DNA from: Eubacterium sp.
GTDB taxonomy: Bacteria > Bacillota > Clostridia > Lachnospirales > Lachnospiraceae
Direction: 5' to 3'
Length of the DNA stretch: 44,312 nt
Assembly (NCBI GenBank): GCA_017634475.1
Contig: JAGBNH010000101.1
Location: 1-44,312 of the forward strand
A program made the position numbers and the translations under genes. The notes beneath the pieces are model-generated. The model did no database searches, was not told where the DNA came from, and saw only the letters and a list, made by a program, of their open reading frames with translations. Each line of letters starts with the position of its first letter. Within the stretch, counting starts at the first letter, position 1. Positions 24,499 to 32,735 of the stretch are shown piece by piece.

Positions 24499-25218
24499 CT
24501 ATTTCAATGCGATCTTCATGAGAACGTTGTTGTCATGAAGCCACTGCAGCATTCCGTTGCCCTTGATCAGCTCCGTATAGGATTGGGCATTCATGGCCAG
24601 GGACAGGATGAACATAAAGACCCAGACAATGATGCCTCCCAGGAGCACACCGGCAGCAGCCCCGCCGATCTGATCCACCAGCCTAAGGATCGAGATGGAA
24701 CCCACAGCCTTGCTGATCATCAGATTGGCGAACAGCAGAAGAATACGCGCCACCAGAAAGGCAAGAAGCGCCGCAGCTATATTCAGAGCCACCACAGCCA
24801 CCTTACGGGCGATATACCGGTAGACCGTATTCACCCCCATGGCCTTGTAGCCCTCTTCATTGTTATTATCCAGAAGCATATCGCGAATGAAATCCGGGAT
24901 CCCAAGCTCGCGGATCAGACTTACCTGCTCCTGCTTGCCCGGGTTCTCTTCCATCTTCCTTGCGATCTCTTTCTTCGTCCCCGTTACGGTTTCCGCCACC
25001 TTGGATTCCACGGCCGCATATACCTTCCCTTCGACCCATTCATCCAATCCGGTGTTGTTCTGCAGAAACCGGCTCATGGTCGGTGTCAGGATATAGGCCA
25101 GTACCAGAGCCAGGATAGTCGCACAGGTTCCCAGAACAGACTTCACCAGTCCCCGCTTATAACCGATAAAACCAAAAAGCAGCAGACAGAGGATCACAAA
25201 AACAAAAAGCCAGTTCAT
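24499..25218 (-). CDS. CvpA-family membrane protein
   Basis: 239 residues. The second of two adjacent ATGs (25218) is preferred because AGGAGG then sits six bases upstream. Two N-terminal membrane segments (NWLFVFVILCLLLFGFIGY, then SVLGTCATILALVLAYILTP) with the family's GFxxGxxKG-like turn (GYKRGLVKSVLG) are followed by a polar stretch (~60-145) and two more membrane segments near 150-175 and 190-215. This is the CvpA (colicin V production) layout. The family's biochemical role is unsettled; it is linked to envelope homeostasis. Gaps of 39 and 34 bases to its neighbours suggest one transcript. Confidence 0.8.
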   Translation of the reverse strand: MNWLFVFVILCLLLFGFIGYKRGLVKSVLGTCATILALVLAYILTPTMSRFLQNNTGLDEWVEGKVYAAVESKVAETVTGTKKEIARKMEENPGKQEQVSLIRELGIPDFIRDMLLDNNNEEGYKAMGVNTVYRYIARKVAVVALNIAAALLAFLVARILLLFANLMISKAVGSISILRLVDQIGGAAAGVLLGGIIVWVFMFILSLAMNAQSYTELIKGNGMLQWLHDNNVLMKIALK

Positions 25219-25260
25219 CATTTTCCTCCTGTTTATCTTCCTGTTTATCTTTCCGTCTGT

Positions 25261-26964
25261 TTATTTATCTTCCATCCGGAGGCCGATCTTCTCCGTCTTC
25301 CCTTCAAAGGTAACGATATATTCGTTACTGCTGGATGTGGGGATCATGTTCCGGATGGTGGTGTCGAAGGCATAGCGGAACTTCACTCTGCCCTTCTTCG
25401 TGACGATCAGACACTGATTTCCTCCGGTCAGGATGATCTCCTCCTTTCCGGCATGGATGTTGTCATAAGCCATGTTGAAGGCATAGTGGAACAGCTCATC
25501 TCCGTCATGTCCGTACACCCGCATCACATATCCGGTATTATCCTCTGCATCCGAGGTCCGCTCGATAGTTCCCAGATAGGAATCCGTGAAGAAGATGCTC
25601 TGGATCTTCGGCTGCTGATATTTGATGCGACAGCGTTCCGAAGGCGTCTCCTTCATGTCATACAGGATCACCTCCGTATCCGCAAAGGCCGCCACCAGAT
25701 TGTTGGATAAAAACTGCACCCGGGTGACCAGCTCGCCCTGCAGACTGAAGCCACCCACGATACGGTCCGCATTGGCATTCTGTCCCACGGAGCCGAAGTT
25801 ATAAGCGGTAAGATTATTCTTCGTTTCGATGCCCTCCACAAAGAAATAACTGGTAAAGAGCTTCTGTCCGTCATCCGAGATGGAAATGTCCAGCGGATAT
25901 CCGCTCTTATCAATGGAGGTCTGCATCTCGTAGATCTGGGTCCCGTTCTTGTCGTACATATTTACGTAGTTGGTAGTGTCGCTCTCCAGGATCACCACAA
26001 AGGCCCCCTGAGTCGCCACATCACAGTCCAGCACCTTATAGGGCATGGTCAGATTGCTGACTGCGCCCTCCGTATTGAACACATGCACGCCGTTTCCGCC
26101 CTTGTCTGCCACAACCGCCCAGTTGCCCCGGGTGGCGGAGATGGGGATCTTCAGATCCGCGCCGGCGGTCCACACCACATTTCCGTTGGGATCGATATAA
26201 GACACACCCTCAGAGGTGATCTTCAGCAGATTCCCGCCGAATTCGGTATACTCTGCATTTGCCTCATATACCGTATTGGTGCTGGCCAGCACCTTGTAGC
26301 CCTTATATTCACGAATGTTGTTATACACAAACCATGCTGCGCCGGCCACAATGAGGAGTACGATCACAAGAACGAAGAGCCGTCCCCGGCTGGAGGCTCT
26401 TTTCTTTGCCCTGGCCAGATTCTCTTCCCTGAGCTCAGCGTCTCCGCCCACACGGATGATATTATCCCGGCGCTCGCGCCGATCCTCCTCTTCCGGTTCC
26501 TCAGACTTTTTCCGTCTGCTGAAAAACGGCTTTCCAGGTTTCTTTTCTTTCTTTTTCCGTGAGGATCCCTTCTCGGCCTTCCGGACCTGAAAAGGATTCA
26601 CATCCTCCTCTTCCTCATGGGAATCGGCAGGCTTTCCGGGTTCTTCGGAGAAATCCTCCTCCGGCTCCTGATACCGGATCGGAGCGTCATACGCCTCATC
26701 TTCACGGATCATTTCATCCAGATCATCATACCCGGGATCCGGATCCACGGTCCTCTTTGCACGATAAGAAGCCGGGGTACCACGATCGGATCCCGGCTTG
26801 TTTTTTCTTTTTTGGGAGTTTCCTGAGGATCCGTAGCCGAAGGAACCTTCGGCAAAGATATCCTCATCATCCTCTTCCTCCTCCTGCCCGTTTTGTTCAT
26901 ACTCCGGGACATAGGATGAGGTTCGGTCTCCTCTTAGATTGTCATGTCTGTTACGTCTTGCCAT
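25261..26964 (-). CDS. DUF5711-like membrane-anchored beta-propeller-like protein
   Basis: 567 residues. Residues 1-190 are highly charged and probably disordered (runs of Glu/Asp, then KKKEKKPGKPFFSRRKK). One membrane helix (~194-213, LFVLVIVLLIVAGAAWFVY) would leave the first part in the cytoplasm. The outer part (~220-567) is beta-rich, with repeated blade-like units such as GNLLKITSEGVSYIDPNGNV, WAVVADKGGNGVHVFNTEG and VVILESDTTNYVNMYDKNG, as in the DUF5711 proteins common in Lachnospiraceae. No catalytic motif is visible. It may be an envelope sensor or scaffold. The ribosome site (CAGGTTAG) is weak. It sits in the leuA-to-dehydratase run. Confidence 0.75.
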   Translation of the reverse strand: MARRNRHDNLRGDRTSSYVPEYEQNGQEEEEDDEDIFAEGSFGYGSSGNSQKRKNKPGSDRGTPASYRAKRTVDPDPGYDDLDEMIREDEAYDAPIRYQEPEEDFSEEPGKPADSHEEEEDVNPFQVRKAEKGSSRKKKEKKPGKPFFSRRKKSEEPEEEDRRERRDNIIRVGGDAELREENLARAKKRASSRGRLFVLVIVLLIVAGAAWFVYNNIREYKGYKVLASTNTVYEANAEYTEFGGNLLKITSEGVSYIDPNGNVVWTAGADLKIPISATRGNWAVVADKGGNGVHVFNTEGAVSNLTMPYKVLDCDVATQGAFVVILESDTTNYVNMYDKNGTQIYEMQTSIDKSGYPLDISISDDGQKLFTSYFFVEGIETKNNLTAYNFGSVGQNANADRIVGGFSLQGELVTRVQFLSNNLVAAFADTEVILYDMKETPSERCRIKYQQPKIQSIFFTDSYLGTIERTSDAEDNTGYVMRVYGHDGDELFHYAFNMAYDNIHAGKEEIILTGGNQCLIVTKKGRVKFRYAFDTTIRNMIPTSSSNEYIVTFEGKTEKIGLRMEDK

Positions 26965-26991
26965 TAAACTAACCTGTAGTATTGATTATTG

Positions 26992-28296
26992 TTACTCCTG
27001 CGGAGGCTGATCCTGGGGAGGCACATTTTTCTCCAGCTGATCGATCTCCGGCCCCGGTACAAAGGGATCCGGGATCTCAGGCTTCATCGGTTCCGCTGCG
27101 GGAGCGGGTGTCTCTGAAGCGGCCTGCGCCTGTCTGGTCACCGGTTCCCGGTTGGGGTTCTTAAACACACTGATGGCCTCGGAAACCGTGCTTGCCTGTC
27201 CCGACTGGATGATGGCGATAAGCTCGTCCAGCCTGTCCTGCCGGAGCATATCCTCGCCGATATGGGAGGCATAGTCCCGGGAAATGACCAGACTCGTTTC
27301 CTTAAGCTTACTCTCCGCCTGTTCGATCTGCTGAGCCAGACTATTGCGGTTTTCCTTCATTTCATTCAGCTTCGGATTACGACGATCTTCGATCTCTCTG
27401 CGGATATTCTCCGCCGTCTGGTCATCAAAATCCTTCAGCGCATTATGCATCTCCTCACGGACATTTTCCTCTTCATCGGTGATCTCCCGGATACGCTGGT
27501 CGAATTCACCTACGTCATAACGACTCTCATCCGCATCCTTCTCAATGGATTTCTTCACATTTCGGATCTGCTTGTCATTCTCCGCCACAGCCCGGCGATA
27601 TTTTCTTCCCTGCTGCAGCACGATGGCATGGGGCACCTTCACCTTCACGTAGATCAGGAAGATGGCGCCGGCAAGAAGCAGCACCAGAACTGCCGCGATC
27701 ACGACGGTAAGGAAGGTCTTCGTTCCGTCACTCATGGTGGAGTGATTGATGGCAGTTTTCCGGATCAGCAGAGTGATCAGCCCCGGGACGCCGATAAAGA
27801 GAAGGGCATAACCCACCACCATCATCAGTGTCTGGACCGGTCCCTCCGGCATGAACATCACATAGAAGAACTTGGATCTGCAGAAGCCGGGTACCTTGTT
27901 CTGGCGGAACAGCTTCTTCAGCTCCTTCTCCGCATCCCTGGAATCCGACACAATGCCCTTGGTCTCATCCTTGATCCGGGAGGCCTTCGCCTGATCGATC
28001 TTCTTCTCCTTCTCCGATTCTACCTTCTTCCGCTTGGAAATGATCTGGGACAGCTGCTTATCGTACTCATCCTCCACATCATTCCGGCGTTTCTTGATCG
28101 TCGTGGAGATCTCGTCCTGGATATCCTTGTTCTCCGAGGAAATGCCCTTATCCATGCGCTTCAATTCCCCGTTCATTTCGGATATCTGCTGTTCCAGATT
28201 CAACTTGGCATTCACCGCATCCCTGACACGGATCAGAAAGTCTCCACCCTCATTGAATACATTCTCTGCCACAGGCGCTTCCCCCTTTTCATACAT
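26992..28296 (-). CDS. Coiled-coil protein with two membrane helices, unknown function
   Basis: 434 residues, no family recognised. Residues ~25-130 are a charged coiled coil (ISEMNGELKRMDKGIS, KKRRNDVEDEYDKQLSQI). Two membrane segments at about 163-185 (MMVVGYALLFIGVPGLITLL) and 197-221 form a hairpin, so both coiled coils would lie on the same side, most likely the cytoplasm. A second coiled coil spans ~230-360, and the last 50 residues are Pro/Glu-rich. The shape recalls membrane-bending or scaffolding proteins, but nothing specific supports that. The ATG at 28296 has no good ribosome site; a GTG at 28272 (residue 9) has AGGGGG about eight bases upstream and may be the true start. It lies 31 bases from leuA and 27 from the DUF5711-like gene. 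Confidence 0.7.
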   Translation of the reverse strand: MYEKGEAPVAENVFNEGGDFLIRVRDAVNAKLNLEQQISEMNGELKRMDKGISSENKDIQDEISTTIKKRRNDVEDEYDKQLSQIISKRKKVESEKEKKIDQAKASRIKDETKGIVSDSRDAEKELKKLFRQNKVPGFCRSKFFYVMFMPEGPVQTLMMVVGYALLFIGVPGLITLLIRKTAINHSTMSDGTKTFLTVVIAAVLVLLLAGAIFLIYVKVKVPHAIVLQQGRKYRRAVAENDKQIRNVKKSIEKDADESRYDVGEFDQRIREITDEEENVREEMHNALKDFDDQTAENIRREIEDRRNPKLNEMKENRNSLAQQIEQAESKLKETSLVISRDYASHIGEDMLRQDRLDELIAIIQSGQASTVSEAISVFKNPNREPVTRQAQAASETPAPAAEPMKPEIPDPFVPGPEIDQLEKNVPPQDQPPQE

Positions 28297-28327
28297 GAGC
28301 TGCTATTCACGTCATCCCATAAAGACG

Positions 28328-30010
28328 CTATTTCACATTCTCGGCAATAAGCGATTTGTTCACCGCTGAAATAAGAGCGTATGTAGAAGCAACAATGATG
28401 TCATCCTGTATGCCTGCACCCCAGTATACCTTACCGGACCCGGTCATCTGGATCCCCACGTAAGCACAGGCCTTGGAATTCGATCCTCTGGTGATCGCGT
28501 GCTCTTCGTAGGTGATCAGCGAATAGTCGATGTGGAAATGCCGCTTCAGTGCGTTACTGATGGCATCCAGACGACCATTGCCCTGTCCGTGATATACCTT
28601 ATGAACCCCGTTCCTCTCCAGTGTGATCTCACAGCGGATACCATCGATCTGCTGGAAATGGCACTCCAGATATTTTATAGGGGAATCAAGGTTTACATAA
28701 TCCTGCTTAAACAGTTCCACAACCTCATCCGGCTTCAGTTCCTTATGCTGATGATCGGAATAGCCCTTTATGGCATATCCCACATCCTCCTTCATGGCCT
28801 TGGGAAGCAGGAAACCATACTTGGTCTCCAGCAGGAAGCCGATACCTCCCTTTCCGGACTGGCTGTTGATCCGTATCACATCTCCGTCGTAGGTCCTTCC
28901 GATATCCTCCGGATTTAACGGCAGATAAGGAACGGTCCACATCTGATCGGGATCCTCCTCACGCCACTTCATTCCCTTGGCGATGGCGTCCTGATGTGAT
29001 CCGGAAAATGCAGCGAAGACCAGTTTTCCGCAGTAGGGTTCGCGGGGATAGATCTCCATTCCGGTGAGACGCTCGTAGGTTGCCTGAATCCTGGGCATAT
29101 CCGAGAAGTCCAGCTCAGGATCTACACCGTGGGTATACATATTCATGGCAAGTGTGATCACATCCACATTTCCGGTACGCTCTCCATTTCCGAAGAGGGT
29201 TCCCTCGATACGGTCAGCCCCTGCCAAAAGTCCCAGCTCCGCATCCGCTACGCCGCAGCCGCGGTCATTGTGAGGATGAAGGGAAAGAACCACATTTTCG
29301 CGGTACTTCATATTCTTATGGAAATACTCGATCTGACTTGCATATACATGCGGAAGAGACATTTCCACCGTGGCCGGAAGGTTGATGATGGCCGTCCGGT
29401 CCGGGGTAGGCTGCCATACGTCCAGTACGGCGTTCACCACTTCCAGTGCATACTCCGGCTCGGTTCCGGTAAAGCTTTCCGGACTGTACTCGAAACGATA
29501 GGGCGCACCGTCTTCATCTGCGAGACGCTTCAGAAGCTCTGCTCCGTCGGTGGCGATCTTCTTGATCTCATCCTTTGATTTCTTAAATACCTGCTCCCGC
29601 TGTGCGACTGAGGTTGAGTTATAGACATGAACGATAACATTCCTGGGATTTGCTCCCCGAACGGCCTCGAAGGTCTTCTTGATGATGTGCTCTCTTGCCT
29701 GGGTCAGTACCTGAATGGTCACATCCTCGGGGATCAGGTCATCCTCGATCAGACGACGGCAGAATTCGTATTCCGTTTCGCTGGCTGCGGGGAAACCGAT
29801 CTCGATCTCCTTAAAGCCTACCCGGATCAGTTCTTTATAGAATTCGATCTTCTCATCCAGACTCATGGGAACCACCAGCGCCTGGTTACCGTCCCGCAGG
29901 TCTACGGAGCACCATATCGGTGCATGATCGACATATTCCTTGTTCACCCAGTCCGTGCACGGAACCGGCGGCATATAATAGCCTCTTCTGTAATGCTCGA
30001 AATTCTTCAT
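28328..30010 (-). CDS. leuA: 2-isopropylmalate synthase
   Basis: 560 residues from ATG 30010, with GGAGG eight bases upstream; the in-frame TTG at 30025 overlaps that site. It condenses 2-oxoisovalerate with acetyl-CoA, the first committed step of leucine synthesis. The catalytic TIM barrel has DLRDGNQAL (R39, D40, Q43), EIGFPAAS, the metal-binding HPHNDRG, and GNGERTGN (the family's GxGERxGN). The C-terminal leucine-binding regulatory domain follows (about 420-560; ECHFQQIDGIRCEITLERNG, TRGSNSKACAYVGIQM). Length and start match the actinobacterial-type (LeuA type 2) enzymes. A leucine T-box lies upstream, separated from the gene by about 330 bases of repeats. Confidence 0.93.
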   Translation of the reverse strand: MKNFEHYRRGYYMPPVPCTDWVNKEYVDHAPIWCSVDLRDGNQALVVPMSLDEKIEFYKELIRVGFKEIEIGFPAASETEYEFCRRLIEDDLIPEDVTIQVLTQAREHIIKKTFEAVRGANPRNVIVHVYNSTSVAQREQVFKKSKDEIKKIATDGAELLKRLADEDGAPYRFEYSPESFTGTEPEYALEVVNAVLDVWQPTPDRTAIINLPATVEMSLPHVYASQIEYFHKNMKYRENVVLSLHPHNDRGCGVADAELGLLAGADRIEGTLFGNGERTGNVDVITLAMNMYTHGVDPELDFSDMPRIQATYERLTGMEIYPREPYCGKLVFAAFSGSHQDAIAKGMKWREEDPDQMWTVPYLPLNPEDIGRTYDGDVIRINSQSGKGGIGFLLETKYGFLLPKAMKEDVGYAIKGYSDHQHKELKPDEVVELFKQDYVNLDSPIKYLECHFQQIDGIRCEITLERNGVHKVYHGQGNGRLDAISNALKRHFHIDYSLITYEEHAITRGSNSKACAYVGIQMTGSGKVYWGAGIQDDIIVASTYALISAVNKSLIAENVK

Positions 30011-30068
30011 GATGTCAACCTCCAATCTATTATTCTACTATATTGTGTATAATTTAGCAACCTATCAT

Positions 30069-30224
30069 TCGCCATGCCTGCGTACGCTTCGCCATGCCAA
30101 CATCGACCTCCGCTTCGCTCCCGTCGATGTTGCGGCTTCGCCCCCGTCGGTGTTGCGGCGATCACAGCATTCGCCATGCCAACATCGACCTCCGCTTCGC
30201 TCCCGTCGATGTTGCGGCTTCGCC
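30069..30224. repeat. Structured repeats left of the 30.2-kb hairpin
   Basis: A 55-bp unit beginning TTCGCCATGCCAACATCG occurs at 30088-30142 and again, unchanged, at 30170-30224 (82 bp apart), with partial starts at about 30069 (TTCGCCATGCC) and a diverged end near 30144 (CGTCGGTGTTGCGG). Each full unit folds by the pair CAACATCGAC / GTCGATGTTG. The block lies between leuA and its T-box. Confidence 0.75.
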
Positions 30225-30353
30225 GTATACATCTTCGTAGTCATTGTTTTGCCTGCAAGCAAGCTTGCGCAAAACAATGACTACGAAGATGTGCATGGCT
30301 CATTGGACGCACAAAACAATGACAACGAAGATGTGCATGGCTCATTGGACGCA
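30205..30353. mobile_element. MITE-like palindromic element, second copy, with 42-bp tandem duplication
   Basis: A perfect long stem (arms 30230-30251 and 30270-30291) is capped by GCAAGC AA GCTTGC. Left flank GTCGATGTTGCGGCTTCG followed by CCGTATA and right flank TGCATGGCTCATTG match those of the element at 11584-11684, but the stem sequence itself is unrelated. The right arm plus flank (30270-30311) is duplicated in tandem at 30312-30353 with one base change. No coding capacity. It lies between the leucine T-box terminator and leuA. Confidence 0.65.
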
Positions 30354-30354
30354 C

Positions 30355-30387
30355 AAAACGCCTCTGCGGGGGAACCCCACAGAGGCG
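30355..30387 (-). terminator. T-box intrinsic terminator
   Basis: On the minus strand CGCCTCTG and CAGAGGCG (30380-30387 and 30359-30366 on the plus strand) form a GC-rich stem extended by inner G/C pairs, followed by TTTT. It directly follows the T-box sequence, the standard attenuation arrangement. Confidence 0.85.
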
Positions 30388-30650
30388 TAATTACACGCTG
30401 TACCACTCTGCTTTACTTCATCGGCAGGCGCCGGCTGAAGCCTCATTATCGATACGGATCACATTTCATGATCTTATATCTTTCCGATGTATCGGTCGGA
30501 ACCCGTCTTCAACTACTCTCCCAGGATTTTGCCGAAGCCGCTCGGCGGTCAGTTCATCATGATTCCGTCACCGTCTCGCACCAACCGACAGCTCTCTGTA
30601 AGACTTTCTCACGACTACTACTCCGCGTCAGACGCGTTTGGTATGAAATT
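30355..30650 (-). promoter_or_regulatory. Leucine T-box leader controlling leuA and probably downstream genes
   Basis: Read on the minus strand, the leader has the AGAGAG / GGTTGGTGCGAG stem I landmarks, then GAACTGACC (plus 30547-30555), where CTG at 30550-30552 is the probable specifier codon for leucine followed by the usual A. Further on lies the T-box AGAGTGGTACAGCG (plus 30396-30409), which pairs with the uncharged tRNA acceptor end, and then the terminator. Uncharged leucyl-tRNA would favour read-through into leuA. The specifier call is by position and codon; the T-box motif itself is near certain. Confidence 0.88.
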
Positions 30651-30656
30651 AATGTA

Positions 30657-30685
30657 AAAATATCACCAACGCAAAGCGTTGTCAA
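30657..30685 (-). promoter_or_regulatory. Promoter of the T-box-leuA unit
   Basis: On the minus strand a perfect TTGACA (plus 30680-30685), a 17-base spacer and TATTTT (plus 30657-30662). The spacer is largely a palindrome, CAACGCAAAGCGTTG (30667-30681 on the plus strand), which could be an operator. Confidence 0.8.
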
Positions 30686-30708
30686 GACTCAATTTTGCTT
30701 TTTCACTG

Positions 30709-32511
30709 CTAGATCTTGACGGTCAGGTTATTTAGTCCAAGGGAGTTAACATACTTCACATCCTTAACCATCTTGAATACCATGCGGATACCGATATGTC
30801 TGGCAGGATCGTTCATGTCCGGCTTCGCCATCTCGTAGTAATTCACCGGATCGAAGCCTTCGCAGTTATCCCGGATACGAATGATCAGATCGTCATTTTC
30901 CTTCCGGACAAGGCGAATATCGATACGATTGTTCTTTCCATCCTTGAAACCATATTCCAGGATGTTGTTGGCCATCTCCTCAATACACAGGGAGGTATAC
31001 ATTGTCTTCTTTGCATTTTCTCCCTTGTTTTTGCAGAATTCCGTTGCCGCTACCGCTGCAGCTCCAACATCCTCCGGCTTTGTGATCACCATTTCCAGAG
31101 ATTCGCCCTTTGCGGCACCGAAGCCGGCAGGGAGACAAGCGAAGCTGTCCAGTGAACAGAACTTATGGCCGGACTTTTTCTTAACGTAGATTGCGATAAA
31201 AAGGAGGGTCAGCGTCTCGCCGATCACATAGCTCAGCCATACGCCGATGGTTCCAGCATTTGCACCCCAATTGGCATGGAAGATGTTTCCGAGGGAAAGA
31301 ACCACGAGGGCCGGAAAGGCAAGGTTCTGTACCACTGACAGGATCTCGGAGAACCGGATCTGCCCGATGGCCTGATAGTATTTTTTAAATGCTGCATTGA
31401 TGGAGCTGGGGATCAGACAGATGGCAAACATCCTGAGTCCCACAGTGGCATAGCTTACCGTCTGCTCCGCTCTGAGGATCTCCTCCGGGGTATCTCCCGG
31501 GAACACAAAGAGCTTTGCCAGAAGTCCCGCGAAGATCAGGAACAGCACCATGACCGCGGCATCGATCACCACCGCAAACCAGGTCTGCTGCTTTACGATC
31601 TCCTTCAGATTTTTTTCATCTTCCTCGATATAGAAGATTCCCGTAAGCATCAGAGAAACCTCCGAGATACCGTTTCCGAGGCAGTATCCCAGGTTAGCAA
31701 CCGTGGATACTACAGAGTAGGCAGCAACAGCCGCTGCTTCACCAACCCGAAGCATGGTACGGTTGATAATGAATACCAGAAGCACAAGACTGATCTGATT
31801 GACCACCGTGGGGATACCGCCCATGGCCATTTCCTTGAACAGTCCATTTCCAAGATCCTTTCTGGTAAACTTATATACACATTTTTTCTGGAAGAAATAG
31901 ACCACGCCGATGCACACGGCCACAAAGTAGCTTAAGGTTGACGCAAGTCCCATACCGAGGGTATCCCATTTAAATACAAATACATTCAGAAGATCAGCAA
32001 TAATATCTACTACGGTCATGGTAAGCACCGCAGTCACCAGTCGAACACGCTGGCCGGACATCTGCAGGAAGGGCACCAGGATCTGTGCGCCGACAAATGC
32101 AGGGGCGCCGATGACAAAACCGATGAGGTAACGTTTGGTCAGACGATATACCTCCGTTCCTTCTTCAGCACCGAGGAGCGAGGTGAGCTGTCCGGAGAAG
32201 ATCAGAACCACCGCTACACCGATCAGCGAGAATACAACAGCAACAATGATCGACAGGGAGAAGCAACGATTGATCTTCTGTTCATCACCGGTTCCCATGG
32301 CCTTGCTGCAAACCACCTGGATCCCTGTGGAAAGGAGGCTTCCGAAGGCGGCGAAGGCCAGAAGCACCGGGTTGGTCAGGCTGTAGGCTGCCATGGCGTC
32401 TACGCCCAGAAAGCGTCCGATCATGATACTGTCGATCAACAGGCAGAGGGTGACCGCCATGGCGGAAACGATCTGTGATGCTACCATTTGCTGAAATAGT
32501 TTTCTGATCAT
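30709..32511 (-). CDS. MATE-family efflux transporter fused to an RsbW-like HATPase domain
   Basis: 600 residues. Residues 1-450 form about twelve membrane segments in two halves, as in MATE multidrug/sodium antiporters (MVASQIVSAMAVTLCLLIDSIMIGRFLG at the start). Residues ~470-600 are a soluble GHKL ATPase like the RsbW/SpoIIAB anti-sigma kinases: N-box CIEEMANNILEYGF (N515, N516), G1 box IRDNCEGFDP (D548) and G2-like HIGIRMV (~572-578). It appears able to bind ATP. The role of this domain in a transporter is unknown; it could gate transport or act on a partner protein. The start has AAGGAG 11 bases upstream. It is divergent from ung. Confidence 0.88.
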   Translation of the reverse strand: MIRKLFQQMVASQIVSAMAVTLCLLIDSIMIGRFLGVDAMAAYSLTNPVLLAFAAFGSLLSTGIQVVCSKAMGTGDEQKINRCFSLSIIVAVVFSLIGVAVVLIFSGQLTSLLGAEEGTEVYRLTKRYLIGFVIGAPAFVGAQILVPFLQMSGQRVRLVTAVLTMTVVDIIADLLNVFVFKWDTLGMGLASTLSYFVAVCIGVVYFFQKKCVYKFTRKDLGNGLFKEMAMGGIPTVVNQISLVLLVFIINRTMLRVGEAAAVAAYSVVSTVANLGYCLGNGISEVSLMLTGIFYIEEDEKNLKEIVKQQTWFAVVIDAAVMVLFLIFAGLLAKLFVFPGDTPEEILRAEQTVSYATVGLRMFAICLIPSSINAAFKKYYQAIGQIRFSEILSVVQNLAFPALVVLSLGNIFHANWGANAGTIGVWLSYVIGETLTLLFIAIYVKKKSGHKFCSLDSFACLPAGFGAAKGESLEMVITKPEDVGAAAVAATEFCKNKGENAKKTMYTSLCIEEMANNILEYGFKDGKNNRIDIRLVRKENDDLIIRIRDNCEGFDPVNYYEMAKPDMNDPARHIGIRMVFKMVKDVKYVNSLGLNNLTVKI

Positions 32512-32598
32512 GAGAATGAGAACTCCTTGGTTTTGTTATATGTCAACAGTCAAAAATGTACACGGAAAACGGGGTCTTCATGCACCCATACAAAATTT

Positions 32599-32627
32599 AT
32601 TTTAACATGAACCACAGGGTTTTACAA
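32599..32627 (-). promoter_or_regulatory. Candidate promoter of the MATE-HATPase gene
   Basis: On the minus strand TTGTAA (plus 32622-32627), a 17-base spacer and TAAAAT (plus 32599-32604). Its -35 overlaps the candidate -35 of the divergent ung promoter. Confidence 0.45.
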
Positions 32628-32661
32628 GGAAGATTTCCATAGACAGAATCCCTGTTCTGTC
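32621..32661 (+). promoter_or_regulatory. Candidate ung promoter with overlapping LexA-like palindrome
   Basis: TTTACA (32621-32626), a 17-base spacer and CAGAAT (32644-32649). A 7-bp inverted repeat, GACAGAA / TTCTGTC (32642-32648 and 32655-32661), covers the -10 and contains GAATCCCTGTTC, one base away from the Gram-positive SOS-box form GAAC-N4-GTTC. Weak as a promoter, suggestive as an operator. Confidence 0.35.
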
Positions 32662-32735
32662 GGGAAGAATACTGGAAAATGCACAGTGAATGCGGTATGA
32701 TAATAAGTACTGATGAAGAAAAGAGGTGTGACGCC

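Noticed and set aside
30026-30360. Retron, group II intron or integron attC site
   Set aside because: No reverse transcriptase, integrase or intron domain V-like sequence is nearby; the hairpins fit a short palindromic element better.
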